A stretch of DNA of 64,000 nucleotides from an uncultured Chryseobacterium sp. (lineage in GTDB: Bacteria > Bacteroidota > Bacteroidia > Flavobacteriales > Weeksellaceae). Every line of letters begins with the position of its first letter. Position 1 is the stretch's first letter. The notes under the pieces are model-generated. The model worked only from the letters and a program-made list of their open reading frames with translations, was not told the DNA's origin and made no database searches. Shown one piece after another: positions 41,983-49,712 of the stretch. The stretch spans positions 1 to 64,000 of the forward strand of contig CAJYXJ010000014.1 of assembly GCA_913778085.1 (NCBI GenBank), read 5' to 3'. A program made the translations under genes and the position numbers.

Positions 41983-43104
41983 ATGGCAAAAAAAAATGAA
42001 GAAAAAGAGAGAAAAATCGAATTACCAAAAGTTACTGATTCGTTATCTGACAATTTCATATCCCTTAATACTTCAGTAAATGAAATGTATCGAACTCATG
42101 ACTTGATTAATTCTTTAGGAACATCCTTAAAAATGCATGAAAATTCAATTTACTCCACCGCAAATTTATTTAACAGTATAAATAATCCATTGTCATATCT
42201 ATCAAATAGCTTACGATCTAATAATATCGAAAAACAAATTAAGCTAGAAGAGGAGATAAATAAAATAAAATTAGAACTTAGTTTAGCTTTAAAAAAATTA
42301 GACGAAGAAAAAGATAAATCAAAACAAACAGATAAGTTACAATCATTATTAGATGAGCTAATTTCGAAACAAAAAATTAATCATATAATACCCAGAATTT
42401 GTGAAGAAGCGAGGGAAAAATTATTTTCTGATAAAGAATTTGAGTTAAAGTTTGATAATGGTAAAAAATATGATACCGTTGTAATTTCAATAGATATTCG
42501 AAGATCTACTGAATTAATGCTTAAAGCTAGAAAACCAGAGTTATTTTCAAAATTTATTACTGAACTGTCTAAAAAGTTATCAGAAATAATAATAAATAAC
42601 TTTGGGATATTTGACAAATTTACAGGTGACGGCATTTTAGCTTTTTTTCCTAAGTTTTATAGTGGAGAAAAATCAATTATTAGAGCCTTAAAAGCAGCAG
42701 AGGAATGCCATTTAACTTTTACAGAGCATTACAATTCTTCAAGAGAATGCTTCAATGTTTTTATAAAAGATGTTGGCCTCGGAATAGGAATAGATTATGG
42801 AGAAGTAACACTAGTTAATACAAGTAGTGAACTAACGGTAGTTGGAATTCCTGTTGTTTATGCTTGTAGAATGTCCGGGGCCAATGCAGGCGAAACACTT
42901 CTAAATCAACCGGCTAAAGAGGAATTAGAAATTCAATGTCCTGTAAATTTAAAAATATTAGAAACAGAAATTCAAATAAAAAATGAAGGATCAGCATTAG
43001 CATACAAAGCAGAATTTGTATCAGATGTTATGCTTAATGATGATTTTGAATGGAAAAATATTGAAAAAAGAACTATTTCAACGGATCCAAATTTAAAATC
43101 CTAA
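41983..43104 (+). CDS. Orphan class III nucleotide-cyclase-like protein
   Basis: A 373-aa soluble protein. Residues ~1-160 have no membrane segment and include a coiled coil (~85-130). Residues ~163-315 form a class III cyclase homology domain. Metal-binding Asp171 lies in VVISIDIRRSTEL, and Lys212 and Asp216 in DKFTGDGILAFFP. The substrate loop VVGIPVVYACRMSG differs from adenylate cyclases (GDxVNxAxR): the Asp is Ile289 and the Asn is Val292, while Arg296 is kept. Base specificity is therefore uncertain, and a non-adenine or even inactive enzyme is possible. Pycsar anti-phage cyclases belong to this superfamily, but no effector gene is adjacent. The gene is much more AT-rich than its neighbours, which suggests recent transfer. 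Confidence 0.7.
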   Translation: MAKKNEEKERKIELPKVTDSLSDNFISLNTSVNEMYRTHDLINSLGTSLKMHENSIYSTANLFNSINNPLSYLSNSLRSNNIEKQIKLEEEINKIKLELSLALKKLDEEKDKSKQTDKLQSLLDELISKQKINHIIPRICEEAREKLFSDKEFELKFDNGKKYDTVVISIDIRRSTELMLKARKPELFSKFITELSKKLSEIIINNFGIFDKFTGDGILAFFPKFYSGEKSIIRALKAAEECHLTFTEHYNSSRECFNVFIKDVGLGIGIDYGEVTLVNTSSELTVVGIPVVYACRMSGANAGETLLNQPAKEELEIQCPVNLKILETEIQIKNEGSALAYKAEFVSDVMLNDDFEWKNIEKRTISTDPNLKS

Positions 43105-43531
43105 GCTAATATGTTTTTCATACTACAAAAGTTATGAGGAGAATACTCAACCAATCTCGCGGATTTGTATTTCGTGATTTAGAGAAGTTTAGAATTAAAG
43201 AATAAAATATAATTTATTATTTACCACGGAAGTTTCACTATAAAAATAATAATTAACTACATACAATAAAACAAAATATTTCATTAAAGCTCATAATAAG
43301 TATTATAAAAACTGTAAAAGATCTTTTAGTTTGTATATTAAATAGTAAACAAGCTTGATAAGTTCCACATTCTGACTAGCATTATGTCACTAAAAAAAAC
43401 TTGAAAAAAAACTACCAGCTCGAGATTCGAAACTCGCACTTTCCGCAAATAAATTCACACTTAAATCTCCCTTGCCCAATCCCCCAATATTTTCTAAATT
43501 TACCCTTTACTAAACAATAAAAACACCGGTC
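43105..43531. other. AT-rich spacer with a tRNA-3'-end-like segment
   Basis: A 427-bp AT-rich gap after the cyclase-like gene with no credible gene. At 43416-43447 the sequence CGAGATTCGAAACTCG followed by CACTTTCCGC resembles a tRNA T-arm and the 3' half of an acceptor stem. This could be an integration relic. The base composition returns to normal right after it. Confidence 0.3.
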
Positions 43532-43924
43532 ATGGAACAAAAAGTACATCAGGGACGCAACGTGAAAAGATTCAGGGAAATGCTGGGCATCAAGCAGGAA
43601 GCCTTGGCTTTCGATCTAGGGGAAGAGTGGAACCAGAAGAAGATCTCAATCTTGGAACAGAAAGAGGTGGTAGAAGAAGTTTTGCTTCAAAAGATATCCG
43701 AAGTGATGAAAATACCTGTGGAGGCTTTTCAGAATTTTGATGAGGAGCAGGCGATTAATGTTATATCAAACACTTTCACAAGCAATGATACCTCAACATT
43801 AAATGCTATTAATTCCAACTGCAATTTTAATCCATTAGACAAAATGGTTGAGCTGTATGAAAGGATGCTTCAACAGCAGAGAGAAATGATCGAGAAGCTT
43901 GAGCAACTTTTACAGAATAAATAA
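43532..43924 (+). CDS. HTH protein with C-terminal coiled coil
   Basis: A 130-aa protein. Residues ~8-70 resemble a Cro/C1-type HTH (NVKRFREMLGIKQEALAFDL; WNQKKISILEQKEVVEEVLL; MKIPVEAFQNF). The middle is an Asn/Ser/Thr-rich linker. The C-terminal ~30 residues form a coiled coil (ELYERMLQQQREMIEKLEQL), likely for oligomerisation. Part of its 3' end is duplicated at 44278-44354. This helix-linker-coil layout is common for Bacteroidota orphan regulators. Confidence 0.75.
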   Translation: MEQKVHQGRNVKRFREMLGIKQEALAFDLGEEWNQKKISILEQKEVVEEVLLQKISEVMKIPVEAFQNFDEEQAINVISNTFTSNDTSTLNAINSNCNFNPLDKMVELYERMLQQQREMIEKLEQLLQNK

Positions 43925-43928
43925 TCTT

Positions 43929-43957
43929 AAACCTGCCTTAAGGCGGGTTTCTTTTTT
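43929..43957 (+). terminator. Terminator of the HTH gene
   Basis: AAACCTGCC and GGCGGGTTT pair around TTAA, followed by CTTTTTT. It allows a G-U pair. Confidence 0.75.
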
Positions 43958-44020
43958 GAAAGCTTTGGCAAAGATTTTCAAATTTGACAAAGTGTGGGTT
44001 ATCACGAGTACCGGAAGTAC

Positions 44021-44212
44021 GGAAATTCCCCTCCCGTGGAGGGGTGGCAGAAATTCTCAGAATTTCTGACGGGGTGGTTTATTGCGAAAGATAAAGTTTC
44101 TGCATTTTCCGTTTAAAAGAATAATTTGAAGGAAGTTTGTGGACCGTTATAACCACCCCGTCAAAATTTTTTTAAAATTTTGCCACCCCTCCAAGGGAGG
44201 GGAATTTTATCG
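44021..44212. repeat. REPIN-like element A (two inverted repeats around a spacer)
   Basis: The left unit (44023-44082) is CCCCTCCCGTGGAGGGG-TGGC, then AGAAATTCTCAGAATTTCT, then GACGGGGTGGTTTAT. The right unit (44148-44212) is its inverted form: ATAACCACCCCGTC, then an AAAATTTT...AAAATTTT palindrome, then GCCACCCCTCC and GGGAGGGG. Each unit holds two hairpins, and the two units can pair over a ~65-bp spacer. The tail to ~44266 recurs after element C. Confidence 0.75.
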
Positions 44213-44277
44213 TGGCTAAATTTCCCCCGCTAGACGAGTTTTAAAGTTTATCATTAAAATAAACTCTACAAAAATAA

Positions 44278-44354
44278 TTAAGCTGTATGAAAGGATGTTT
44301 CAGCAGCAGAAAGAAATGATCGAGACGCTTGAGCAACTTTTACAGGATAAATAA
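44278..44354 (+). pseudogene. Duplicated 3' fragment of the HTH gene
   Basis: The frame reads KLYERMFQQQKEMIETLEQL and LQDK before TAA. It matches the end of the HTH protein (ELYERMLQQQREMIEKLEQL) with few changes and has no start. The downstream terminator and repeat element are duplicated with it, showing a tandem duplication of about 430 bp. Confidence 0.85.
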
Positions 44355-44359
44355 CTTAT

Positions 44360-44386
44360 AACCCGCCTTAAGGCGGGTTTCTTTTT
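44360..44386 (+). terminator. Duplicated terminator copy
   Basis: AACCCGCC and GGCGGGTT pair around TTAA, followed by TCTTTTT. It is the second copy of the terminator at 43929-43957. Confidence 0.7.
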
Positions 44387-44430
44387 GAAAACTTTGGCAA
44401 AGTGTGGATATCATGAGTATAGGAAGTACG

Positions 44431-44627
44431 GAAATTCCCCCTCCAATGGAGGGGTGGCAGAATTCTCAGAATTTCTGACGGGGTGGTTTATTGCGAAGGA
44501 TAAAGCTTCTGTAATAGCTTTTTTTAGAAGTAAAGTGAGGGATTTCAAATTGCGGATCGTTTTAAACCACCCCGTCAAAATTTTTAAAAAATTTTGCCAC
44601 CCCTCCAAGGGAGGGGAATTTTTATCG
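44431..44627. repeat. REPIN-like element B
   Basis: The same structure as element A: a left unit (44435-44491) with CCCCCTCCAATGGAGGGG, a GAATTCTCAGAATTTCTGAC-type palindrome and GGGGTGGTTTA, a spacer of ~70 bp, and an inverted right unit (44561-44627) with TAAACCACCCCGTC and CCCCTCCAAGGGAGGGG. The spacer differs from that of A, although both come from the duplicated block. The DUF559 gene starts ~85 bp later. Confidence 0.75.
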
Positions 44628-44687
44628 CGGCAATTTTCATCCCTGAATCCGGTAGTGGTTTATACTTTCCACTTCCCAAAAAAAACT

Positions 44688-44695
44688 TAAATTTG
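44688..44695 (+). promoter_or_regulatory. -7 element of the DUF559 gene
   Basis: TAAATTTG matches TAnnTTTG and lies 17 nt before the ATG at 44713. Confidence 0.5.
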
Positions 44696-44712
44696 TTCAA
44701 ACTTAAACACAA

Positions 44713-45135
44713 ATGCCAGAAAAACAGACACTCACACATATACAGGGTATTATCATTTACCGCAATTTTGTCGAAAACTTACCTTATAACCCTCATCTCA
44801 AACCTTTGATAAAGGAAAAAAGAAAATTAGGTATTTTATCAGAAGTCTTGTTTTGGAAACAGGTTCGAAATAAAAACTTTCACCATATTGATTTTGACAG
44901 ACAAAGAATAATTGGTAATTATATTGTTGATTTTTATGTAAAATCGTTAGGTCTGGTTGTTGAAATTGATGGTGAAAGTCACGATTTTAAGCAGGAATAT
45001 GATTTGAAAAGGGCAAAGTTTCTGGAGAATCTGGGTTTGAAAATTTTTAGAATCACTGATTTCGATGTGAAGCAAAATCTTTCAGTAGCAATGACTGCTC
45101 TCGAGAATTTTATTATTCAACATTGGAGTGATTAA
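44713..45135 (+). CDS. DUF559 endonuclease-domain protein (Vsr-like fold)
   Basis: A 140-aa protein of the DUF559 family, related to the very-short-patch-repair endonuclease fold. Key parts are a conserved helix with Glu44 (GILSEVLFWKQVRNKNF), IGNYIVDFYVKSLG with Asp73, and VVEIDGESHDF with Glu84 and Asp86, together giving a PD-(D/E)xK-type site. The end KIFRITDFDVKQNL is typical. It is small and complete, with its own promoter. REPIN-like element B lies just upstream and a matching single repeat (C) 44 bp downstream, so the gene seems embedded in the repeat array. Function is unknown; a nicking or repeat-mobilising role is inference. Confidence 0.85.
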   Translation: MPEKQTLTHIQGIIIYRNFVENLPYNPHLKPLIKEKRKLGILSEVLFWKQVRNKNFHHIDFDRQRIIGNYIVDFYVKSLGLVVEIDGESHDFKQEYDLKRAKFLENLGLKIFRITDFDVKQNLSVAMTALENFIIQHWSD

Positions 45136-45178
45136 ATAATTGGTTATTAAAATGGGTGGATTCAGATAAAACCTGCAT

Positions 45179-45290
45179 GAACCACCCCGTCAAATTTTTT
45201 TAAAATTTTGCCACCCCTCCACGGGAGGGGAATTTTTATCGGGGCTAAATTTCCCCCGCTACACGAGTTTTAAAGTTTTATTATTAAAAT
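45179..45290. repeat. REP unit C plus shared tail
   Basis: A single right-type unit (45179-45242) with ACCACCCCGTC, an AAATTTTTTTAAAATTT palindrome and CCCCTCCACGGGAGGGG. It continues into GGCTAAATTTCCCCCGCTA, CACGAGTTTTAAAG and ATTATTAAAAT. That tail matches the one after element A (44213-44266) with few differences, so the unit and tail form one repeat. Confidence 0.75.
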
Positions 45291-45333
45291 TAACCAACCA
45301 TGCAGATAGGAGAAATAAAGAATTTCGTTGTAA

Positions 45334-45708
45334 TCAGGTTTTCTTCTGTTTGAAACCGATGATAAATACATTAATCAGAAGATAAAATAGAATCAGATTC
45401 AATATGAAATTGATATAATGAAATCTCATAATACCAATCTGTAAAAAAGCGTTTTGGTCGATTGATGATTTGCTTAACAATACAGGATGTGGAAATCCAT
45501 ACGCTTCCATTTTCCAGTCTTTATCGACCGACACTTCAGAATGTATTACACCTGATAAAACAAAAACCAATGCCAAAATTAAAGTTTTCCAGCTTCCCAG
45601 GATTTTCCAGTCCTGCTTTTTTAGCCTGATCATTACCAGACTGATAAAAAGTAAAATAACTGAAATTATTACAGAATATACAGGCGTGAATTGCTCATAG
45701 ATTTCCAT
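45334..45708 (-). CDS. Hypothetical membrane protein
   Basis: A 124-aa protein with three hydrophobic segments (near 10-28, 40-58 and 98-118) and charged loops (RLKKQDWKILGSWKT; VDKDWKMEAYGFPHP). No domain is recognised. It is isolated between the repeat array and the hutU region, and it is more AT-rich than core genes nearby. Confidence 0.45.
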   Translation of the reverse strand: MEIYEQFTPVYSVIISVILLFISLVMIRLKKQDWKILGSWKTLILALVFVLSGVIHSEVSVDKDWKMEAYGFPHPVLLSKSSIDQNAFLQIGIMRFHYINFILNLILFYLLINVFIIGFKQKKT

Positions 45709-45853
45709 GAATGAAAAGTTTAAAATGGTTTATTAATCTTATTAAATATATGAAAAATTCTGCAACTGCTTTGGTTTAAGCCAAGGGTTTCCGCAATTTG
45801 CAGGAGATTTTTGAGCAGCCAAATGAACCCCTGCAGCTAATCCTATCAAATAA

Positions 45854-45880
45854 AAAAACCTGTCTGACGGCAGGTTTTTA
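45854..45880. terminator. Terminator of the hutU-linked transcript
   Basis: AAAAACCTG and CAGGTTTTT pair around TCTGACGG, with T-runs in both directions. It lies after the 45961-46605 gene. Confidence 0.7.
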
Positions 45881-45960
45881 TTAGTTTAGTCCTTTGATAA
45901 TTTTTGAATTTGAGTTTATTTCACTTTCTAATTAATCTATCTTATTTTAACTTAAATAAA

Positions 45961-46605
45961 TTATATTGCAGAAAAGTGCTTATTTCTTATTTCTTCGGCG
46001 TATCTATTTTTCAGTATATTATAATTTTCCAAATTTTCAGCTGTTTTATTGATTTCTTTTTCATATCCCATTGCTGCAAAATATAGGGGTAGCGAAAATG
46101 AATCATAATTAGCTGTCTGTACATTTTTCAACCAATCCATATCATAATCTCTCAAATAGGTTTTTAGTTTGGTAACAATAAAATCTCTGATTTTAATTTG
46201 TTCACTTAATATTAAATACTCGGGTAGTGCGTTTAAAGTAATGGACTTTTGAAATAACAACCTTTCTTTTTCTTCTTCAGCAGTTAAATCGATATTATAA
46301 TTAAATGCAAAAATTGATACAGCTACTCCATAAATTATAAAAATAGGAAAAATAGGGACATTAAAGACATCCCACAAATATAATAATACCAAAAATACAA
46401 TTGGCAAAGATGTTAATGAATATCCTTTTAGTACATTCTTTTTACAGGGTTTCGCTTTATATGCTGCCGAATTATTTCTGTCAATAAAATAATGTCCTGT
46501 TGGAAAAACAGGGATGGCAAATACTAAAAATTTAGTAACAATTGCTTGTTGATTTAACTTTTTAGAAGCTGTAATATCAATAATTCCAATCATAAAAATT
46601 TTCAA
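45961..46605 (-). CDS. Hypothetical membrane protein overlapping hutU
   Basis: A 214-aa protein. The N-terminal part has PVFPTGHYFIDRN, a short motif that recurs in small Bacteroidota membrane proteins, followed by two membrane helices (about 68-85 and 88-105). The C-terminal ~100 residues are soluble and helical. Its ATG overlaps the hutU stop by 4 bp, so it is translated with urocanase, although it has no obvious role in histidine breakdown. It is more AT-rich than hutU and may be a later arrival. Confidence 0.5.
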   Translation of the reverse strand: MKIFMIGIIDITASKKLNQQAIVTKFLVFAIPVFPTGHYFIDRNNSAAYKAKPCKKNVLKGYSLTSLPIVFLVLLYLWDVFNVPIFPIFIIYGVAVSIFAFNYNIDLTAEEEKERLLFQKSITLNALPEYLILSEQIKIRDFIVTKLKTYLRDYDMDWLKNVQTANYDSFSLPLYFAAMGYEKEINKTAENLENYNILKNRYAEEIRNKHFSAI

Positions 46606-48590
46606 TTAAAAAGGCCTTCATCCACAAAATTCGGGAGCGTCACTTTCAGTTTCGGTTCGGCTTCCATGGCTCTTTTGATGGCGAATACGGCGCCTTCGTT
46701 TCTGGCCCAGCTTCTGCGGGAGATTCCGTTGTTGACGTCCCAGAAGAGCATGGATTTTAATCTCCGGTCGGCATCATCGCTGCCGTCGAGCAGCATCCCG
46801 AAACCGCCGTTGATGACTTCACCCCAGCCTACTCCGCCGCCATTGTGGATGGATACCCAGGTAGCGCCGCGGAAACTATCGCCGATCACATTGTGGATGG
46901 CCATGTCTGCGGTAAAACGCGAACCGTCATAAATATTGGACGTCTCGCGGTACGGCGAATCGGTTCCTGAGACATCGTGGTGGTCGCGTCCCAGAACCAC
47001 CGGTCCGATCTGCCCGTTTCGGATGGCTTTGTTGAAGGCTTCCGCAATCTTCATTCTTCCTTCGGCATCGGCATACAGGATTCTCGCCTGTGAACCTACG
47101 ACCAGTTTATTTTCCTGCGCCCCTTTGATCCACTGGATGTTGTCTTTCATCTGCTGCTGGATCTCTTCCGGGGAATTCTGCTGGATTTCTTCCAGTACCG
47201 CGCACGCAATATCATCGGTCTTCCGTAAGTCTTCCGGATTTCCGCTGGCACATACCCAACGGAACGGCCCGAACCCGTAATCGAAGCACATCGGCCCCAT
47301 GATATCCTGAACATAAGACGGGAACTTGAACTCCCTGCCCAGCGTCGGATGGTCCGCCATGACATCGGCTCCGGCCCGGGAAGCTTCCAGCAGGAAGGCA
47401 TTTCCATAGTCGAAGAAATAAGTTCCTTTTTCCGTATGTTTATTGATGGCTTCGGCATGCCTTCTCAGCGTTTCCTGGACTTTTTCTTTGAACAGTTCCG
47501 GATCTTCCGCCATCATCCGGTTGGATTCCTCAAAGCTCTGCCCGGCAGGATAATAACCTCCCGCCCAAGGATTATGCAGCGAAGTCTGATCCGAACCGAT
47601 ATCGATTCTTAAATTTTCCTGATCGAATTTCTCCCAGACCTCAACGATATTTCCCAGATACGCCAGGGAAACGGTTTCCTTATTTTCCTGGGCGGTTTTT
47701 ACCCGGGCGACCAATTCGTCGAGGTTTTCGTGGATTTCATTCACCCATTTCTGTTCATGGCGAATTTTAGTTATCTTCGGGTTTACTTCCGCACAAACCG
47801 TTACGCACCCAGCAATATTCCCGGCTTTTGGCTGCGCACCGGACATTCCGCCCAATCCTGATGTGACGAACAATCCACCTTTCGGTTCTTTATTGATCTT
47901 CCTGAAGGCATTCAGTACAGTGATGGTCGTTCCGTGCACGATGCCCTGCGGACCGATGTACATATAACTTCCCGCCGTCATCTGCCCATACTGCGTTACG
48001 CCTAAAGCATTGAATTTCTCCCAATCGTCCGGCTTGGAGTAATTCGGGATCATCATCCCGTTGGTGACCACAACCCTTGGTGCGTCTTTATGCGACGGGA
48101 ACAGCCCCATCGGATGGCCGGAATACATCACGAGCGTCTGCTCATCCGTCATTTCCGACAGGTATTTCATGGTCAAAAGATACTGGGCCCAATTGGAGAA
48201 CACCGCGCCATTTCCGCCGTAGGTAATCAGTTCATGCGGATGCTGTGCTACGGCGTAATCCAGGTTATTCTGAATCATCAGCATGATTGCCTTTGCCTGC
48301 TCGGATTTTCCCGGATATTCTGAAATCGGGCGTGCCTTCATCTCATAATCCGGACGGAAACGGTACATATAAATTCTTCCGTAAGTTTCCAGCTCTTCCC
48401 TGAATTCCGGCAGCAGTTCTGCATGAAACTGAGGCTCAAAATAACGCAGTGCATTCTTTAATGCCAATTTTTTTTCTTCCTCTCCCAAAATCTCCTTCCG
48501 CTTCGGTGCGTGGTTGATGTGCGTTTCATAAGGTTTAGGCTGTGGCAGTGTGCCCGGAATGCCCTGCTGTATCTGTTCCTGGAATGTCAT
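46602..48590 (-). CDS. hutU: Urocanate hydratase
   Basis: A 662-aa enzyme of histidine degradation that hydrates urocanate to imidazolonepropionate using a tightly bound NAD+. It has the family's NAD-site region (TSGLGGMSGAQPKAGNIAG), GSDQTSLHNPWAGGYYPAG and the Cys-bearing MGPMCFDYGFGPFRWVCASG. It is ~100 residues longer than E. coli-type urocanases, mainly by an N-terminal extension and insertions, as in the Bacteroidota form. No other hut gene is adjacent in this window. Confidence 0.93.
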   Translation of the reverse strand: MTFQEQIQQGIPGTLPQPKPYETHINHAPKRKEILGEEEKKLALKNALRYFEPQFHAELLPEFREELETYGRIYMYRFRPDYEMKARPISEYPGKSEQAKAIMLMIQNNLDYAVAQHPHELITYGGNGAVFSNWAQYLLTMKYLSEMTDEQTLVMYSGHPMGLFPSHKDAPRVVVTNGMMIPNYSKPDDWEKFNALGVTQYGQMTAGSYMYIGPQGIVHGTTITVLNAFRKINKEPKGGLFVTSGLGGMSGAQPKAGNIAGCVTVCAEVNPKITKIRHEQKWVNEIHENLDELVARVKTAQENKETVSLAYLGNIVEVWEKFDQENLRIDIGSDQTSLHNPWAGGYYPAGQSFEESNRMMAEDPELFKEKVQETLRRHAEAINKHTEKGTYFFDYGNAFLLEASRAGADVMADHPTLGREFKFPSYVQDIMGPMCFDYGFGPFRWVCASGNPEDLRKTDDIACAVLEEIQQNSPEEIQQQMKDNIQWIKGAQENKLVVGSQARILYADAEGRMKIAEAFNKAIRNGQIGPVVLGRDHHDVSGTDSPYRETSNIYDGSRFTADMAIHNVIGDSFRGATWVSIHNGGGVGWGEVINGGFGMLLDGSDDADRRLKSMLFWDVNNGISRRSWARNEGAVFAIKRAMEAEPKLKVTLPNFVDEGLFN

Positions 48591-48699
48591 ATCGTATTGA
48601 TCGTTGTTTATAATTAATGGATTTTTGTGGTTTTAAAGATATTCAAAATAAAAAATACGAAGCAAATAACGAATAAAGGAATTGCAATTAGATGTAAAT

Positions 48700-48775
48700 T
48701 ACAGATCTGCACGGATTTTCACAGGTGACTGCATTTATTTAAATGTGGCTTTTTAAAATCTTCGACTTTTAATCT
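48700..48775. repeat. Diverged copy of the 3'-window repeat
   Basis: ACAGATCTGCACGGATTTTC followed by ACAGGTGACTGCATTTATT matches the core of the 245-bp repeats at 63220-63945 (CACAGATTCGCACGGATTTT, CACAGATGATTGCGTTTATT), 14.5 kb away. It marks a dispersed repeat family. Confidence 0.6.
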
Positions 48776-48862
48776 CATGTATTCTTTCTGTTTTTAAATT
48801 GCTTCCATATCTTTCGGCAGTTCTTATTTCTTTTGGAAATAATGTACAGCTCCATTCGCTGT

Positions 48863-49558
48863 TTATGAAACCGATACCCCGAACAGATGTCCGATCAGTG
48901 CCGTAACGCCCATGGCGATGGTACCCCAGAAACAGATCCGCATGACGGCAATACCGATTTTAGCGCCTCCGGTTTTGGCTGAAACAGCCCCCAGGATCAT
49001 GAGGAAAATAATTGAAAAACCATATTGGAAATAAACCATCTGTTGAATTGGTGCCAAAAGAGAAACCGCAAACGGCAGCAAAGCCCCCAAAGCAAAAGAC
49101 CCGAATGAAGCCATTGCTGCCTGCAACGGTTTAGCCTGGGTAATTTCATTGATGCCCAGTTCGTCATGCGCATGAGCCGCCAGAGCATCATGGTTGGTAA
49201 GTTCGGTAGCGACAAGCAATGCGGTTTCCTTGCTTACACCCCGCTTTTCATAGATTTTAGCAAGTTCCTGTAATTCTACTTCCGGCATTTCCTCAAGTTC
49301 CCGTTTTTCCCTGAGGAGATCTGCTTTTTCGGTATCTTCCTGTGAGCTTACGGAAACATATTCGCCAGCTGCCATGGACATTGCTCCGGCAATCATCCCG
49401 GCAAGGGCCGCCAGGATTATTGTATTCCGGTCCGGGGAAGCGGCAGCAACACCAATGACGATACTTGTCGTGGACAAAAGGCCGTCGTTGGCCCCTAGAA
49501 CCGCTGCACGAAGCCACCCTACTCTATTGACGTAATGTTTTTCTAACTGGTGATGCAT
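48863..49558 (-). CDS. VIT1/CCC1-family metal transporter
   Basis: A 231-aa membrane protein with five predicted membrane segments. The start HYVNRVGWLRAAVLGANDGL and LSTTSIVIGVAAASPDRNTI, then GMIAGAMSMAAGEYVSVSSQ, are hallmarks of the vacuolar iron transporter family, which exports Fe(II) or Mn(II). The acidic, helical cytoplasmic domain between TM2 and TM3 (EDTEKADLLREKRELEEMPE) matches the VIT metal-binding domain. It stands alone and probably protects from iron or manganese excess. Confidence 0.9.
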   Translation of the reverse strand: MHHQLEKHYVNRVGWLRAAVLGANDGLLSTTSIVIGVAAASPDRNTIILAALAGMIAGAMSMAAGEYVSVSSQEDTEKADLLREKRELEEMPEVELQELAKIYEKRGVSKETALLVATELTNHDALAAHAHDELGINEITQAKPLQAAMASFGSFALGALLPFAVSLLAPIQQMVYFQYGFSIIFLMILGAVSAKTGGAKIGIAVMRICFWGTIAMGVTALIGHLFGVSVS

Positions 49559-49712
49559 ATGGTTAATAATTCAAGATTTTAATATTCAAAGTTCAACGTT
49601 TAAGGTTCTAAAATAGATCATTCGATGTCTGAAGGATTGGCCGGGATATACCGAGTAGAAAAATTCCACCCTCATTTTGCTTAATTTCATTTATTTTGGC
49701 TCTCATTACTTT

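Noticed and set aside
41840-42079. A 79-codon plus-strand ORF starting before the cyclase-like gene
   Set aside because: It overlaps the cyclase-like gene in another frame and contains that gene's -33/-7 promoter (41928-41956), so it is unlikely to be translated.
41983-43531. A complete Pycsar anti-phage system
   Set aside because: Only the cyclase-like gene is present. Neither flank encodes a cNMP-binding TM, TIR or other effector, so the system label is not justified.
44385-44809. Several short ORFs through the REPIN-like elements
   Set aside because: They are translations of inverted repeats in both directions (for example 44385-44690 plus, 44411-44608 minus), with repeat-driven Pro/Gly-rich sequence and no promoters.
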